Of a DNA stretch of 64,000 nt, positions 1-12,914 are shown one piece after another; within the stretch, counting starts at the first letter, position 1, and each line of letters starts with the position of its first letter. This stretch comes from Trogon surrucura. Taxonomy: Eukaryota; Chordata; Aves; Trogoniformes; Trogonidae. Made by a program: the position numbers and the translations under genes. The notes beneath the pieces are model-generated. The model was not told the origin of the DNA and ran no database searches. It worked only from the letters and a program-made list of their open reading frames with translations. The stretch is from NCBI GenBank assembly GCA_020746105.1, contig CM036630.1, positions 9,529,840-9,593,839 of the forward strand, given 5' to 3'.

Positions 1-1613
1 TGCGGGGCCGCCTGGGCGCCGGGCCGGGAGCGGGGGCTGCGCGGCTCGGTAGCCCCTCACGGGCTTGAGTTTTCGCCTGTGCGTGCCCAGCGCCCCGCGG
101 CAGGGAGGCCTGCCCCTCGGGGAGGTTCGGTGGTGTTTGAGCAGCAACTTCCCTTTTCTTTTCTTACTTGACCTCTACCAATCCACCATCCTCTAGTCTC
201 ACACTGGATGAGATGGAAAAAGTTGCCGTGGTAGGTCTCTGTTCTGGGTTTCGATGTGTGCTGGTGGCCTGAGGACATACACACGGCGTCTAAGCAGAGA
301 CAGGTTTTCTGCAGTGATTATAGAAGCTCGGATTAAAAACTAGACAAGTTTTTTGTCTTTCTTTTTTTCCTAGGACATAATGACTACTTAATCTCTCCTC
401 CTCTCTCTGACATCCTCTCTACTCTGCAGGTACTAACTGTCTTTTCTCTTAGTCGCTTATCTAAACTTGAAGGATTTTTCCTCAAGTTGTATTTAGCTCT
501 GATTCTGTAGCACATGTGTAGTAACACCGTGTAATCTTACCATCTTCTTAAAAAAAACAACCAAACAAAAAAACCTTCACTCCAGAACTCTTTCTGCATA
601 GGATTTTCAATTTGCTAACAAAATGAGTCAATGCATACTTTAACTGACCTAAGAATTCAGTTTACACAGATTGAAACTCCCAAACAAAGACTCTGGGACT
701 CCCTGGAAAGGAGGAGTTCCTGAAGCTTAGTGTGGGCTACCTTAGCTTTCAGACATTCGTTTGAAAACTGACAAGGTCAATGTGTATTCATAGATGAAAA
801 ATACTGAGTGCTGTCCTGGTCACAAAAGGGTGGAAGTTACTGACTTAGCACAAGGTTCTGTTACTCAGTTTGAGGGGGAAACACATGGAGGAAAAATCCT
901 TTTTATAACTTGGGGGGGAAAAAAAAAAGGTAAGGAAAACGCCTCCATTTTGGTACTTAGTTCCATGAGCTGCATAGATCACTCACTGTCAGAAAATCTC
1001 ATTTCCTTCCTCCCATTTCAAAATCGCGTGTGTGTAGCTGCAGTTTTACCATTTTCAGTTTCAAGTGCTGCTTGGTTCTTGCTTCTTCTCAGCTTAATTA
1101 TGGTTTCTGTCACAGTTTTCTTTCAGCAGTAAAGGAAAACCTCATCCTACAGATAATTCCATTTTGTATTCAGTTTGCAAAATCCTCGTTCATTACATAA
1201 AAGGTGTATTTTTGACACTGAAATTTTCTGCAAGCAGAATTTTGCAAATGGATAAAGTGTTTATTGTTTACTCTTAGTATTAGAATATCCTGCTTTGCTA
1301 GTTTACTATCTTGCTGGTAGAAGTGGCTGTGAAATGGAGCAGGGACACTGACTGAGGTTTTGCTCCTCTATAGAGCGATCGTGCTGTGAGATCTCTGTTT
1401 GCCAGAACTCCCTCGGTTCTTTTGTGGAGTCTTAGCTGTGCCTCTGCAACTTACTCAGTTGGAAGAAGTTTGAACACTCATGTTGAGTCACCATCCGTGT
1501 GATCAAAGTGGAATTTGTTCTTGTTTGCTGTGGGTTTTTTTTTTTTCCTATGTATCTTGTGGTCAGTCATAACATGACACCTAATCGGCTGTTCCTTTCC
1601 TTCCTTTCTGCAG
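1..1613 (+). other. ATP6V0E1: ATP6V0E1 intron 1 (3' part) with CpG-island shoulder at its start
   Basis: The first ~120 bases are very GC- and CpG-rich and look like the downstream edge of the ATP6V0E1 promoter island; the rest is AT-rich intron. I see no exon in it. The open frame at 794-1132 has no family resemblance and I treat it as chance. Confidence 0.75.
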
Positions 1614-1661
1614 TGTTATCAACACAATGCTGGTGACATGTGCTGTTTGCTGCTACCTGTT
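1614..1661 (+). CDS. ATP6V0E1: ATP6V0E1 coding exon 2
   Basis: Acceptor TTTCTGCAG ends at 1613 and donor GTAAGT starts at 1662. It encodes 16 residues including the Cys-rich TCAVCCYL stretch in the second membrane helix. Confidence 0.92.
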
Positions 1662-4600
1662 GTAAGTATAGGCAATGCCTTGCCTCTTAAGGCACGCTTC
1701 TAATGTAATCACAAGTCCTTTTTTATGTGTTCAAGACATTTAAGAAGCAGCTTTTCAACTGTGTCACAGATTTAGGTGCGTGGTGTTCTTTGACAGCTCT
1801 TAGAACTCTTAGTCCTAAAGACCTTCAACCTGCTGAAGCAAACATTTTCCTGTTGGTAGATACTGAATTAAAACGAACATGGATTCCCACTCTTGTCTTC
1901 CGACACGTGACTGTTCACTTGATATTACTCCTTTCCAATTCACTGGCTTCTTATTTGCTCGCAACTATAATGAGAGTTTTATCAACTCTAGAATTTTTCT
2001 GATTCACAGTAAAATTTTGTTCTTTATACTCTTAACATTATTGTCTAAGGTGATAATAATTTAAACCTACTGATGAGTTTTGGTTGAGTGTATTCGTAAA
2101 ATCTGGAAGAGCAGTGGGTGGAAAACAACACATATGGGATACTTTTTGGTATATGACAAATAATTTTTTGCTTTTCTTCTGTAAGAAAATTAGTAGAAAT
2201 AACAAAATGGTTTGTTGAGGAATTCCTCCCACCGTGTTTGGTTTTTGTCAAGGGGTAAGCCAGCTGTAGCTAGAGTACACAAGAGAAAGCGTGGTTATTA
2301 TTTTGTCTTATCTCTTTTTACTTTATCTTCTTGGGTTTGTTTTGGGTTTTCTTTTGGTTTTGGTTTTTGTTTTTTTTTTCCCTTAATAAAAAGACTGTAG
2401 AGACTGATCTAGTCAAATTTAAGTGCTGTGCAGAAATAACTTGGAGAAATGTTTGGGAAGAATTTGTTACGGTAAGTCATTAAAAGTCTAGTTAGATCTT
2501 TAGGGTTAACTTGTAATAAAATCATTATTTGAAGTTCCACTTGAACCTAAGTAGTATTTTTACTTTCCTGAAGTATTTAGGTATTATTTATGCTACTTTA
2601 AGGAGCTTAACATGAATATTTAGAGAAATGCGTCTCTAATTTCAAGATTTGTTCTTAAGAACGGGCAGCCAAAAGCCTTGTTATCCGTGTCGGCACTTTC
2701 CAGGAAGGGTCTGTTCAGTTCTATGCTGGGTTGGCCTGTGGCACAGGCTTATGCAGGTTTGATCTAGTTCAGTAATGTGATATTTGGGTTTTACACAGAT
2801 AAGGCCTGGGGTTTGGAGGGTTTTTTTTGTTTGTTTTTATTCAGACTGTTTGACATGTAACATCTTAAGAAATTGTTCTTTGGGATAATTGTAAATATAC
2901 AGCAAACTTGGTTCTGTATTTTGTGTCAGTACCAGTTTTTTAAAGTTTCACTGAGCAGATGTCAAAATGTGAGGAGAGCTTTGCAGTGCCAGCAACTTGA
3001 ATTTGGGATTGAAGTTTGGGAATTTCAGTGCTACGAAGACGTCCTTGCCTCCCCATGAAGTATGTAGCAGCCCAGTCTCATGGCTAAGAAAGGGCTAATG
3101 AATGCTCAGTTTTAGTAGGTTACAGTAAAATGGGAGAGAAGGCATGGATTTGGGGTTTGGTTTTGTTTTCATTTAGGTTTAAAGTTCTCACTTAAGTTCT
3201 TCCTACTCTTTTTTTTTGACAGAAATAATGCCCTGCTCTTTTAAAATCCTTGAAGCCTAGGGTTTGTTTTCTTTATTGTTTGAAGGACAGTTTCCTTGAA
3301 GTTGTGGCTGTGTGGCATCTCTAGAATCCTCTAGATTATGGTGTCAAGTGTATTTGCTGTCGAATTTCTTAACTTTGAGTGCTGTGAACTCTTCAAGTGT
3401 ACGGTGATACTGCACTTGTCAGGTTTTATTGAAACAGACCTATTACAAATCTAGTGTCGTTAGCATGATTTATAATCTGTTCTTGCACGTCCAGTCAGGG
3501 GGTTCTTTCATAATCTTGTGGGTTCTAACTTATTTTCTGTATTACTTTCGGTTTTCTCCAATTACATCTTGAAAAAAGAGAAGCAGGAAAATCTTAACGA
3601 TGTTTTAAACAATTGGTAATTCTACACAACCACATAAACTGCATACATAGCATCTGCCTGCCAGAATACAACAAAAAGCAGATTTTTCTTCTCAAGTTCC
3701 AAGACAGAACTTGCCTCATCACAGCCTTTTGTTTTCATTTGTTTGGGTTTGTTTTTTTTTTTTCCCCCTCATGGATTCTGCATAGAATCATAGAATAGCC
3801 CTGCTTGGAAAGTACCTTGAAATCTGGTCCAGTTTTTCTTTCCTGTATTTTATTCAAATGTAAGTAAGTTTGTTCTTGCCATATCTTTCCTGTTTTGGGG
3901 GAACCAGTGAAAAAATTTCAGACCTTAATTTTGATGACTAAAGGAGATTAATTTTTCATACTGACCTTGAAGGAAGCCTGAAAGAATGGCTTCTGAGGAT
4001 TCTTTGTTGAGTATGTTTGGGTTAAAGTAACTTTTGTTCTCCCAGGTACAGTCTTTTGTATCTGTATGTGCTTAGTAGGTGACTGGTGCTGTTACCTACT
4101 TCTTAGAGCTGCTTAGAACTCTGCTAGACCTACTTTTGTACGCGTTAAGTTACCTTTATAGTTAAAAACAGAGGGGAGAAAAAATAATTCCTGTTTTCAT
4201 TAAACACCACTTGACAAATTGTTTTGAATCAAACAATTTGTGCTAATTAATTTGTAAAGTCAATCACATTTCAACTTAAAGCTGTTTCTTCTCTGCTTAG
4301 ATTTAAGTGATAATTTTGAATAACCATATTGATCACATGATGATAATTTGATTGTTCAGTGGAAAATTTTTGCATAATTTATGTACAGCAATTGTTCCCA
4401 CCAGCCTTCTGAGGAAAAATACGTGAGCCTCAGGAACCTGATAAAATATATGGCAAAGCATAAAGAGTTAATGCTGCAGAAATTACAGGTTACACCATGT
4501 TGCAAGGTACTGTCCAAGTCTAAATCTGTTTCTTTGTTTACAAAGCAGTTCCTGAAACAGTACCACGATATCCTATTAAGAGAGGACAAGGTCCTTGAAA

Positions 4601-6984
4601 AATTGTATTATTTGCTGCTGATTCTAAAAGGATTAAAATACGGTTGTTCAAATTGACATTTAAACAGAGATAGCAGGACCTTAATTTGTATTATGCAGCA
4701 TAGACAGATGGCAGTTATGGCAGAAAGACCTTTTAAAAAGTCTTTCTGGTAGAACATAAGGGACTTTAATTTCCTTGTCTGAGCTGGGTAATTAGCGCTG
4801 ACTGTTGTTAGTGGTATCTGGTAGAATTTAAGGACCTGTGGGTGGTTCAAATGCTGTACCTGCTTTTAGCAACTCTAGAACATTACACGTTGGATACAGA
4901 GACTTGCTTTGTTTTACTTTGAGTGCCGTGTTTTATTTTGCATTGTCATGATAGATTGTTGTATAAAGCAGCATCGCTTAAGCAAAGTGTTGGAAAAGCT
5001 TCTGCGTGATTTATCTTGAATGCAAGGGAGTCATAGAGTTCAGTGCCTGACGGCTGCTTTAAATTATTAAGCTCTAGCAGAGCAGGGAGGAGGAATATAC
5101 TATTGACCTGTAACACCGCTGTGGCTCGGAGCTTGGGTATCCAGCATGGTCCCAACAAACAGCTTTTGAAAACTGCACGGTGCTTGCCTGAAGCACGGTT
5201 GTACAGCTGGGACATGCCAGTATTTTGAATGTGCTTCCAGCTCGTTTGATTCACAGCCATGCTGAGTCTGAACGCAGAAAGCATAGAGAGGTGAGATATT
5301 TGTGCATAGACTTCCTTCCTTCAGTACAGGGGGAAAGAGAATAATGTGCTTTAACATACTTCTAGTGCTCCCACCCTCCTCCCACTTCTGTTAGTTCAGG
5401 ATGCTAAAGGCAGATGGTGCCATGCTCTGGCACCCTTTCTCTGTCTTTTGTATCTGAGAATTAACCCTTGCAAAATAAATTCTGTGGTATTTTTAAGAGC
5501 TAATTTGCTTTTGCCTAAAGTAAGTGTAACATGATGATTAATGTGGTTTCAAAATGCATTGTTGTCATCACTTTGGGTAGCGAAGTAGAAACATGTCATC
5601 CTAAAGGTTTTTGGCTCTTCTTTGGAAGTGTCTTGGTGATGTTTTAATTGCTTTGTAGAGCCTGCTACCTATTTCAAGGCTTGCACGGCTGATAGACTGC
5701 TGCAGGCTTAGCACGTCATTTTAACTTGAGCCCTGCTTTGTGCAAAACCGAAACTGGCAGTGAAAATAAATATTTGTAAATTTTAAGAGGATTGATGTGT
5801 TTTCTTTAAGTCTGGCCCACAGCTTTAGCCCCTGGCTGTTGTAGCCATTTTACAGCAGACCTGCGCTTCGTTTGCTGGTGAGAGCATCAAGGTTTGTGTG
5901 GAATTTTCCATGACTGCCTAAGCACTCCGATACATTTGTGGCAGCTCCCATTACAAAGCTGCTCTGCTTTTTCTCCTCCTTACAAAGCATTCTAGAAATA
6001 GCAGACAGATGAGCCAGTGTGTTCCCTAAATGTGTTTATATAGTTGGTGTTTAACGTGGATTTAAATCCATGGAAGCATCCATTGCTTTTTCTGAATCTT
6101 GTAATATTTACAAAGCAAATATATCTTTTAACAGTGGAATATTTATTTCTGTTTAGCTTTCCTGGATATTTTCCACAGACTACATTCCTCTTGTTCTTGG
6201 TTCTGGCTGTCGCTTCTGCAATGTTAGTATGTGAACAGCTGTGATGACAAGAGCTGCTGTTGCTGGTGATCAGGAGTTTGTTGTCATATTGGTTTTGTTG
6301 TTGTGGGTTTTGTTTATTTGGATTTTTTTCAATTATTTTATGTGTTCCTGTAGCATTGTACCCTTTTGATTCAGGTCCCTGTGGACCTCAGTGCCAGGTT
6401 TAAATTCACTTTCGTTCAGTCTTTGATGAAAAATATACCATGGCTGCAAGGGTAGGTTGTCATACACTGAAAATAAGAGCAAAGGAGAGAGAGAATGTTT
6501 CTTGGAGGTTTATGTTTAAAGGATGCTTCAAAGGTACCAAGAAAAGACCTGTCTCTCTTGTGTTTTTATCTTTTGAGTTTCAGATATCTCAAAATGCTTT
6601 CCTGTCAAAGGAAAAGTATAGGAGAAATGCCATCAGGTGGTTTTGTCTTGCTTTGAATTGAACAGGACAATTTGCTGTTTCGGTTGTGGAAAGATTGGGT
6701 ACCAGATCTTCATTTCTGTTGTCTGGTCTTTGTGTGTAAGCTTGAGTATAATTTTCTTTTGATACTAGACCTTCCTGAAAATCGTCTTTTCCTCTCTGAT
6801 AGTACTTATGCTTTGGACAAGCCCTGCTTATCATAAGCTTTGTAATTTGGCTCATATTCTCTCTTTTGGGGTGGGGGGTTTGTCTTGCAGTTGGCTGATA
6901 GCAATTCTGGCACAACTCAACCCTCTCTTTGGGCCGCAGTTAAGCAATGAGACAATCTGGTATCTTAGATTTGACTGGCCTTAA
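1614..6984 (+). CDS. ATP6V0E1: V-type proton ATPase subunit e1, C-terminal part (exons 2-3; exon 1 is before the window)
   Basis: Small hydrophobic subunit of the membrane V0 sector of the vacuolar proton pump, which acidifies endosomes, lysosomes and secretory vesicles. Coding pieces are 1614-1661 and 6891-6984. They translate to [16 protein letters not shown] followed by [16 protein letters not shown] and a tail ending in RFDWP, then TAA at 6982-6984. This matches the vertebrate e1 family from about residue 36 to residue 81 and covers most of the second transmembrane helix and the C-terminal NET glycosylation-type motif. Splice phase agrees: the first base of 1614 completes the Gly codon, and TT at 1660-1661 joins T at 6891 to make Phe. 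The first 35 residues (first helix) must lie on an exon before position 1, because nothing encoding the PKGPNRG-type segment is present. Family identification is from remembered protein similarity; the paralogue e2 is less likely given the CREBRF neighbour. Confidence 0.93.
3778..3834 (-). repeat. CR1 retroposon 3'-end relic (minus strand)
   Basis: The stretch CATAGAATCATAGAATAG followed by a diverged copy of the usual CR1 3' region is the reverse complement of the CR1 tail with its ATTCTATG repeats. It is short and degraded, and no ORF2 remains. Confidence 0.7.
4214..4241. repeat. Perfect inverted repeat, 11-bp arms and 6-base loop
   Basis: ACAAATTGTTT (4214-4224) is the exact reverse complement of AAACAATTTGT (4231-4241), with TGAATC between. 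It lies inside ATP6V0E1 intron 2. It is too small and AT-rich for a typical microRNA precursor, and no function is implied. Confidence 0.85.
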
Positions 6985-7018
6985 GGATGTCTGTCCTCTG
7001 CAGCAATTTATTGACGAG
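6891..7018 (+). CDS. ATP6V0E1: ATP6V0E1 exon 3: coding end (6891-6984) plus start of 3' UTR
   Basis: Acceptor TGTCTTGCAG ends at 6890. The coding part stops with TAA at 6982-6984. A good donor (GAG then GTGAGTAT) begins at 7019, so the remaining 3' UTR is probably on a further exon, as I recall for the human gene. Confidence 0.85.
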
Positions 7019-8222
7019 GTGAGTATGATCAGATTTATTAATTTATTTGGTATTTTAAAGCTTCAGGAGAAAATAGAATAATAATAATTTAAGCAGTGTG
7101 TTCAGAGTTGCTAGCTGTTTTGCTGGAGAAATCTATCTTTCTGTAGGCTGCAACAAAACATTCTGGATGTTGTTGTTGTTGACTGGATACTGTGAAAAGT
7201 TTGAACTGGATTCTTTTACAGTTGCTTTTCTCTCCTATCATGTCATGTGGTGCTGTGTTCCGTAAGCAGGGATTTGTAAGAAAAATGGTATATTTCTTTT
7301 TCCTACAACAAAAAAAAATCATGCTGGGATGTTTAATAGCTAGCATAAGTGGATTTCCTAGTCGTTAACAAACACCACTTCAACCCTACTACCATTTCAC
7401 CCAAGACCTATCCTGATTTCCAAGACAATGTACAGTTGCCTTCATTTATTGCTGAAGTAAGAATGAGAACTGCAATTAGAATGGTTCTCTATCTCCTGGC
7501 AATGTGTAGCACTAACACTGACCTTACAGATGAATATTTTAATTTTTTTTTTTTAATGACAGCCCATGTGTGGCTTTAATCATAGGCGAGCCTGGTGGTT
7601 GCTATCTGGCTAGTGCTGTTGGAATGCTGCCGCTGCAGTTCTTGAGCATGCTTTGTGATGTGACCCTCAGAAAGTCTTGCACTAAAAGTGCCACGATGGC
7701 TTCAGGGTTCTCTAGAACAGCAGCATTTGGAGTTGAAGGTTCAGATGAAGGATAACTGTGGAAGGACATACCCATGATCTTAGTTTATATGCTGGTAACT
7801 AAATAATTAGACACAGATAAGGTTTTTCTTACCTAGTTGGGAGCAGAGGAGGGTGTGTGTCCTTTTAAGCTTTAATGGCCTGCTCCCGTGATGTTATTAC
7901 TTTAACTTCTGTTTACGGAAGCCCAATAGCAGCAGACAGATGACAGTTGATGTTACAGCTCAGTTAAATGCTGTCTGTAAAGCATCCTGAACATTTACCC
8001 TGAAGCAAAGCTCCACTGCTTCAAAGTAGGCTTCATCTCAACTGTGGTGTTGCCAGACTGTGGCCTGCGTGTGTGACTGTATCCTCTGTTTTAAGCAGAA
8101 AGCAGAAGCTGAAGGTAGACTTGGCCCTACTTCAAGAAGAGGCCTGTAATTAGCTAAGACAGTCAAGCTGCATTTCCTAGGTGCGTTTTCACTGCTTATG
8201 TATTAACACATAATTAGCTAGC

Positions 8223-8266
8223 TAAAACAGAGACCACTGTGTTCTAAAACAGAGACCAGTGTATTC
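8223..8266. repeat. Two-copy 22-bp tandem duplication
   Basis: Two adjacent copies of AAAACAGAGACCASTGTRTTCT (S = C/G, R = G/A; a 22-bp unit) differ at two positions. This is a recent local duplication in noncoding DNA. Confidence 0.8.
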
Positions 8267-8699
8267 TGCTAATGAGCATGCAGGTTCCTGAATCCCAGAG
8301 GATATTTCGTTTGCCTGGGATCTGAAATTGAAACGTAGGTATCTGGACAAGTGGATGCCTTGGCTTTATAAATGGGGCTTTCTTCCGAGTGGTGAATGGT
8401 GTGTGTGTTGCAACCAGCAAGAGAGATGAGATACAACTCTCAGACTCCAAGTGCTTGCTGAAGGAATCAGGGTTTTCCCCCTCCCCTTCAGTGAAGGATT
8501 TTTCAGAGAACTGCAGGTAAATTTGAACCAAGGAAGAGAGCAAACTAAGGTGTTCCAGGATGGACAGAAAGTTTGTGTGAGGAGCTGTAATTTTTAAACT
8601 TACTGATGGAGAACGTAAGGCCTATATAGCACATGCTGTTGTGTGATATGAAGGGGTTTTTAACCTTTGATATGTCTGATTTCATTGGCTTAATTTTGG

Positions 8700-8705
8700 A
8701 ATAAA
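8700..8705 (+). promoter_or_regulatory. ATP6V0E1: Candidate ATP6V0E1 polyadenylation signal AATAAA
   Basis: The context TTTTGGAATAAAATTAAGG resembles the end of the human ATP6V0E1 transcript as I remember it (TTTTGGAATAAAT), and T/G-containing sequence follows. This assigns the transcript end to about 8720. Confidence 0.55.
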
Positions 8706-8720
8706 ATTAAGGTTCTTGCC

Positions 8721-11700
8721 TTCGTGGGGAAAAATGCTTTTAAAAAGTGAAAAAGCATATAATAATTCTCAAATATCATAGTTAAATATTCTTCCTTGCT
8801 AGAAGTGTGCTGTTGTAGGACATACTATTCTCCACATTTTGTTTTAATTGCTCTTGTAGTGTTGCGTGAGCTGAGCGGCGAGGGTGTGGCCACCTTGATC
8901 AGGCTACAGTGTCCTGTCTTTTGCTATTGTGTGCCTCTGCACTGAGAGCCTCCTGTTGAGTTTCTCACTAGACAGGAGCTTTGAATATAGATTCTTCTGA
9001 AACAGGATATATCTCTCTGATACTGTGTGGAATCCTATAAATATAGCTACTATTTTTTGCTTGACCAGTTATTTTTGGCTTTTAAGATGTGCTTTCCCAG
9101 CACTCAAGGTGGTTGTACTATACTTTTTTCTGACTCCCATTTCTCTTACTGTTGAGGTTTGGATAGATTAGTACAGACGATGCAAGGAGTTAAAGCAAGT
9201 AGAATGAAATACTAATGCCTAGAGTGGAAAGATTTTATTTAAAAATCGGAAAAAAACAAATCCATTTTACTTGACCAATGGAGCAGGCTGGAAATGCACA
9301 CAGAAGGCTACTGCGTTCTAGTGAGGAGCTTCTACAGATGCTGATTTGATTGATCTATGCCACATTACAGAAGTTTGGTATTTGTTTTCGGTCAGTATCC
9401 CTCCAGTTCAAGTGACCATGTTGTATCAGCTGACTTGTTGATATAATCAAGTTAATGGCTTGCATGGCAGCATGTAAGAACATGCAAACTTCTGTAGCTG
9501 TGGTGAATATGAGCGATAGCCTCTTCTAAGCAATGTGATCTAACACTGCCTTTTCTCTTTAACTTTGTCAATTTACAGTCTGTGTTCTCAGACCAGGAGC
9601 TTTCTTCATGCAAGTCCGAGAAGGGCTGTCATGCAGAGAACTGGATGCTGTTACAGCATTGAAAACTTAATAGCAAAATAATTGTTCTACCAGCATATAA
9701 TGTAACTAAAACTACTTGCAGTAACTTCAGAACCAAAACTGCTAAGAAAGCAAGAAAGAGATTATTCTTGAAGCTCCATATAGATGAATTATGTATAGTT
9801 CTTGACAGTTTCTCAGTGCATTTGTGTGATGGAAATAGTTGTGATTGCCAACCGGGTCTTCGATTAGTAAATTGCCTCCATGGAAAGGAATAATTAAGTT
9901 GCCTCTTGCTTTGCAGGTAAAGAAGAGATTTCTTCCAGATGAAAAACTCCATTGACCCAAAGATGCCCTTAACATAGTTGGTTGGATACCAAGCCTGCAT
10001 TAATGCCTTAACCTTTCTGTTGTGCTTCAAGTGGCTTGTTCAAAGCCCTGTACTTTTTCCTATACCACTTAACAGTGTGCCTAAAGCAATTTATACTCCT
10101 TTTTGGTACTGTAAATTTTTGCCTGTTAACTTCAGCTATGATGAAAATTTCTGAAGTTTTTATGGGTCATAGAGTCAGGTTTCCTGTTTGTTTTACTCAC
10201 TCTGTAGGAACACTATACACAGGTCTTAGGCTGTCTGTTTTTGTGCTGTTCACGTCTGTTCTGTTTGATTGCCCTTGAAAAAAAAAGTGTGCAACGAAAC
10301 TGCATGAGGAGAGGAGAAACAGCGGTGCCACATGTTGATGGCATTTATTTTTTGAAGTCAATTGTATTATTGGGAAATTTGGTCTTAAATTTCTCATGCC
10401 TGGAAATAAAACTAATCCTCTGCTTTATACAAAATTGCTCATGTGCCATGCTTAACTGTTACGGTGTGTTTTTCTGTGGTTTTAATCGGACAATAGTTAG
10501 CTAGAGTTGAGCTGAGGAAACTTAGGTGATGTGGATAAACTGTACTGAAGTCATACAGCATGATGAGATGAGCACGTTTGCTGCCTCTGTCAAGACCTCT
10601 CAGTAGTTTAAAGACAGAACTAAGTTTTCAATCTGAAATGGCTGAAAAGTCTGCAGGAAGAGGTGAGTGCGTAGCTTGAGAGCCCCTTCTCCATGAACTT
10701 CCCACTCTCTGGTGCTCAGGGGACTCGGCAGCAGAGATAACAGGACTAGTCTGAATGAAGCGTAAGTAGTAATTTTGATAGGAGATTGATCTCCTCCCCA
10801 GCCTTTTTGGAGGATACGTATAGTAACAAGCAGTTGGAATTGAACAGAAAACACAGCAATTCCTTTGTACTGACTTGACACTTGCAGGTGGAATTACAGA
10901 CCTGATAAAGCACCTGGCAATGTAGGCCAGAGATGAAAGATTGCTGAGGCTCCTCAAAGTCAGCGAAGCTTGTGGGGTTGGGAGTGAATCTAGTAAAGAC
11001 ATTTTTTGCTGAGGAATAGCTTTGAAGGATATAAATAACGCTGTGTGCACTGAAGTCTTTCTGTAAACTTTCTTACCTCCTTGCATCCACAGAAACTGCA
11101 ATTATTCCTCACTGTGTTCTGCCGTTATGCACAAGGACAGAGGGGTTAACTTTTTCAGTGGGATAGTACTTGTTACTGCACTGGAAATTTCTAGATCCTG
11201 ACAAAATGCTGTAACTTGCCGTGATCGAAAAGGGGACAGTGTGAATTGCAAAAGAAACAAGAACGTGTCCACTGTTACAGACACCTATTGGGACTCAAAC
11301 AGTGAATTTTAAGTTACCTGCTACTGAGAGATGCATTTTACCATGCAAGTAGTTGTACACCGTGATGCTATATAGTCTATGGCAAATAATTCTTAAAAAA
11401 AAATGGAAACCAAGTGATCTTGTAAAAGATTTGGTGGTTTTGTTTTGCTTTTTTTAAGTGTGTAGAGAATAAGATATATTGACATCGTATGAGAAGGGCG
11501 GAAGAAATGCTTCAAGGCATTGATGTGTTTGAATATGTAACAGTTTGTGGTTTTTTAATATATTGATCTGTCTATCCTGTTTTAAGTGAGACATCAGAAA
11601 AGAAAACATCCAGTGACTGGTGTTAGTATATTGGTATTATCACTTTAACAAGCCTTCTGTTTTAGGTTCTGAACTATTACCCATAGAAGATACAGCAGAA

Positions 11701-12640
11701 GTAAAACAGTTAACATGGTTGTTTCACTGTTGATGTAATTAATGTAAAAAGCAAACAAGCCATAGTTAAATTTTTATTTAGGTCCTTTACAGATAAAGAA
11801 ATTTCCCTTTAGTCACATGGTTAATGAGTTCTCTGAAACAGATACCAGGTAGTATCATGATTGAAGAAGTTGAAAAAAATGTTTTGTTTCTGTTCTTGCT
11901 GAATGTTGTGTGACCTACTGTCTGCATTGTGATGATGGAACGATCTGCTCCATGTGTGCCAGGAATTAACACTGCTTCAGATAATTTCTTTTTTTTTTTT
12001 GCGTGACTGCAGGAAATTAGAGCAGGCAGATTCAGCCCCTGGTGTTCTAACAAACAAAGCAGGTATCAAAGCCTTCAACAGCTTCCTCTTGTTTTTGTGA
12101 TAAAGAGAACACAAAATGCTGTAATATGTGTGAAGGAAGCTTGCAGGTGCATAAAATAGATGGAAAGCCTAGGTCTGCTGGCAAGTCTGGGAAGCAGTCT
12201 GCTCCATGTATGTGTATTGGTGCTTTGGGGAAAGGTAAAAAGTGAGGAAGATTAAAGAAACTGACTCAGGTGAAGTCTTGAAGACTTTCGAAGTCATGGG
12301 CATTGGCAGCATGTAGAGCAAGTGTTTAGGTCAGGGTCATTTCAAATGCTTTTAACTTCTTCTGAACATATAGTTTAGGAATTTCACATATCTGCATCTG
12401 TGCCCCTCACAGGAAACCGTTCTGAAGAGTTTATGGAAGTTTGCTTTTCCTCTCCTGGAAGTCGTGGAAGCGTTTTGACTCGTGCAGAGGCCTTTAAGTT
12501 AGTGTTAGAGGTGGGTGGCTGATCCTAGTTTCCAGACTCGCATGTCACAAAGTTTCTAGGGTAAAAAGATGGGTTTTGGAGCGGGAAGCTTTGTTACCAC
12601 CAAGGGCTGATCTGCAGAAAGTCATCTAAAGGATAGACAA
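8721..12640. other. Intergenic region between ATP6V0E1 and CREBRF
   Basis: About 3.9 kb of AT-rich DNA. I read both strands and find no recognisable exon, RNA gene or intact mobile element. Open frames such as 9629-10030 and 10628-11101 on the minus strand have no family signature, and the latter begins on a TTG. Confidence 0.7.
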
Positions 12641-12712
12641 AATATTCAGGGAGGTTGGATTAAATGATCTCTAATGTCCCTTCCAGCCTAGGCCGTTCTA
12701 TGATTCTGTTCT
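12630..12712 (+). repeat. CR1 retroposon 3' end (plus strand)
   Basis: GGGAGGTTGGATTAAATGAT followed by TCCCTTCCAGCC and ending in TTCTATGATTCTG is the characteristic CR1 3' terminus with its short ATTCTATG-type terminal repeat. It lies directly upstream of the CREBRF CpG island. Confidence 0.9.
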
Positions 12713-12888
12713 TTACAAACAGTGCGGTAATGGCTGGGTTGTGGGGTTTTTTTCCTTAGTAGTTTCTCCAGCAGCCTTTGAAGTGACGGAGACCAGCCAC
12801 CCGTCCCTGCGGAAGGGGCTCTGTGTGTGCCGCTGCGGCAGGAGGGCGGGACGGCAGCGGGTGAGTGGGCGGGAGGGGCCGCCCCGCC

Positions 12889-12895
12889 TTAAATA
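12889..12895 (+). promoter_or_regulatory. CREBRF: TATA-like element TTAAATA
   Basis: It is an AT-rich heptamer inside otherwise GC-rich promoter sequence (GCCTTAAATACC). If used, transcription would start near 12920. CpG-island promoters often lack a functional TATA box, so this is tentative. Confidence 0.35.
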
Positions 12896-12914
12896 CCCTC
12901 CGCCCCCTCCGCCC

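Larger units (their letters stand above)
1662..6890 (+). other. ATP6V0E1: ATP6V0E1 intron 2
   Basis: A 5.2-kb AT-rich intron between two recognised exons. It contains a minus-strand CR1 relic at about 3780-3834, a perfect 11-bp-arm inverted repeat at 4214-4241 and one unexplained ATG-initiated 91-codon frame at 4381-4656. No other structure is evident. Confidence 0.85.
7019..8720 (+). other. ATP6V0E1: ATP6V0E1 intron 3 and probable terminal 3' UTR exon
   Basis: The region follows the donor at 7019 and ends with an AATAAA signal at 8700-8705. The terminal noncoding exon should lie in its last part. One possible acceptor is TTTTAAGCAG ending near 8098, but this is a guess and the exon start is unresolved. 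A 22-bp tandem duplication sits at about 8223-8266. Confidence 0.5.
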
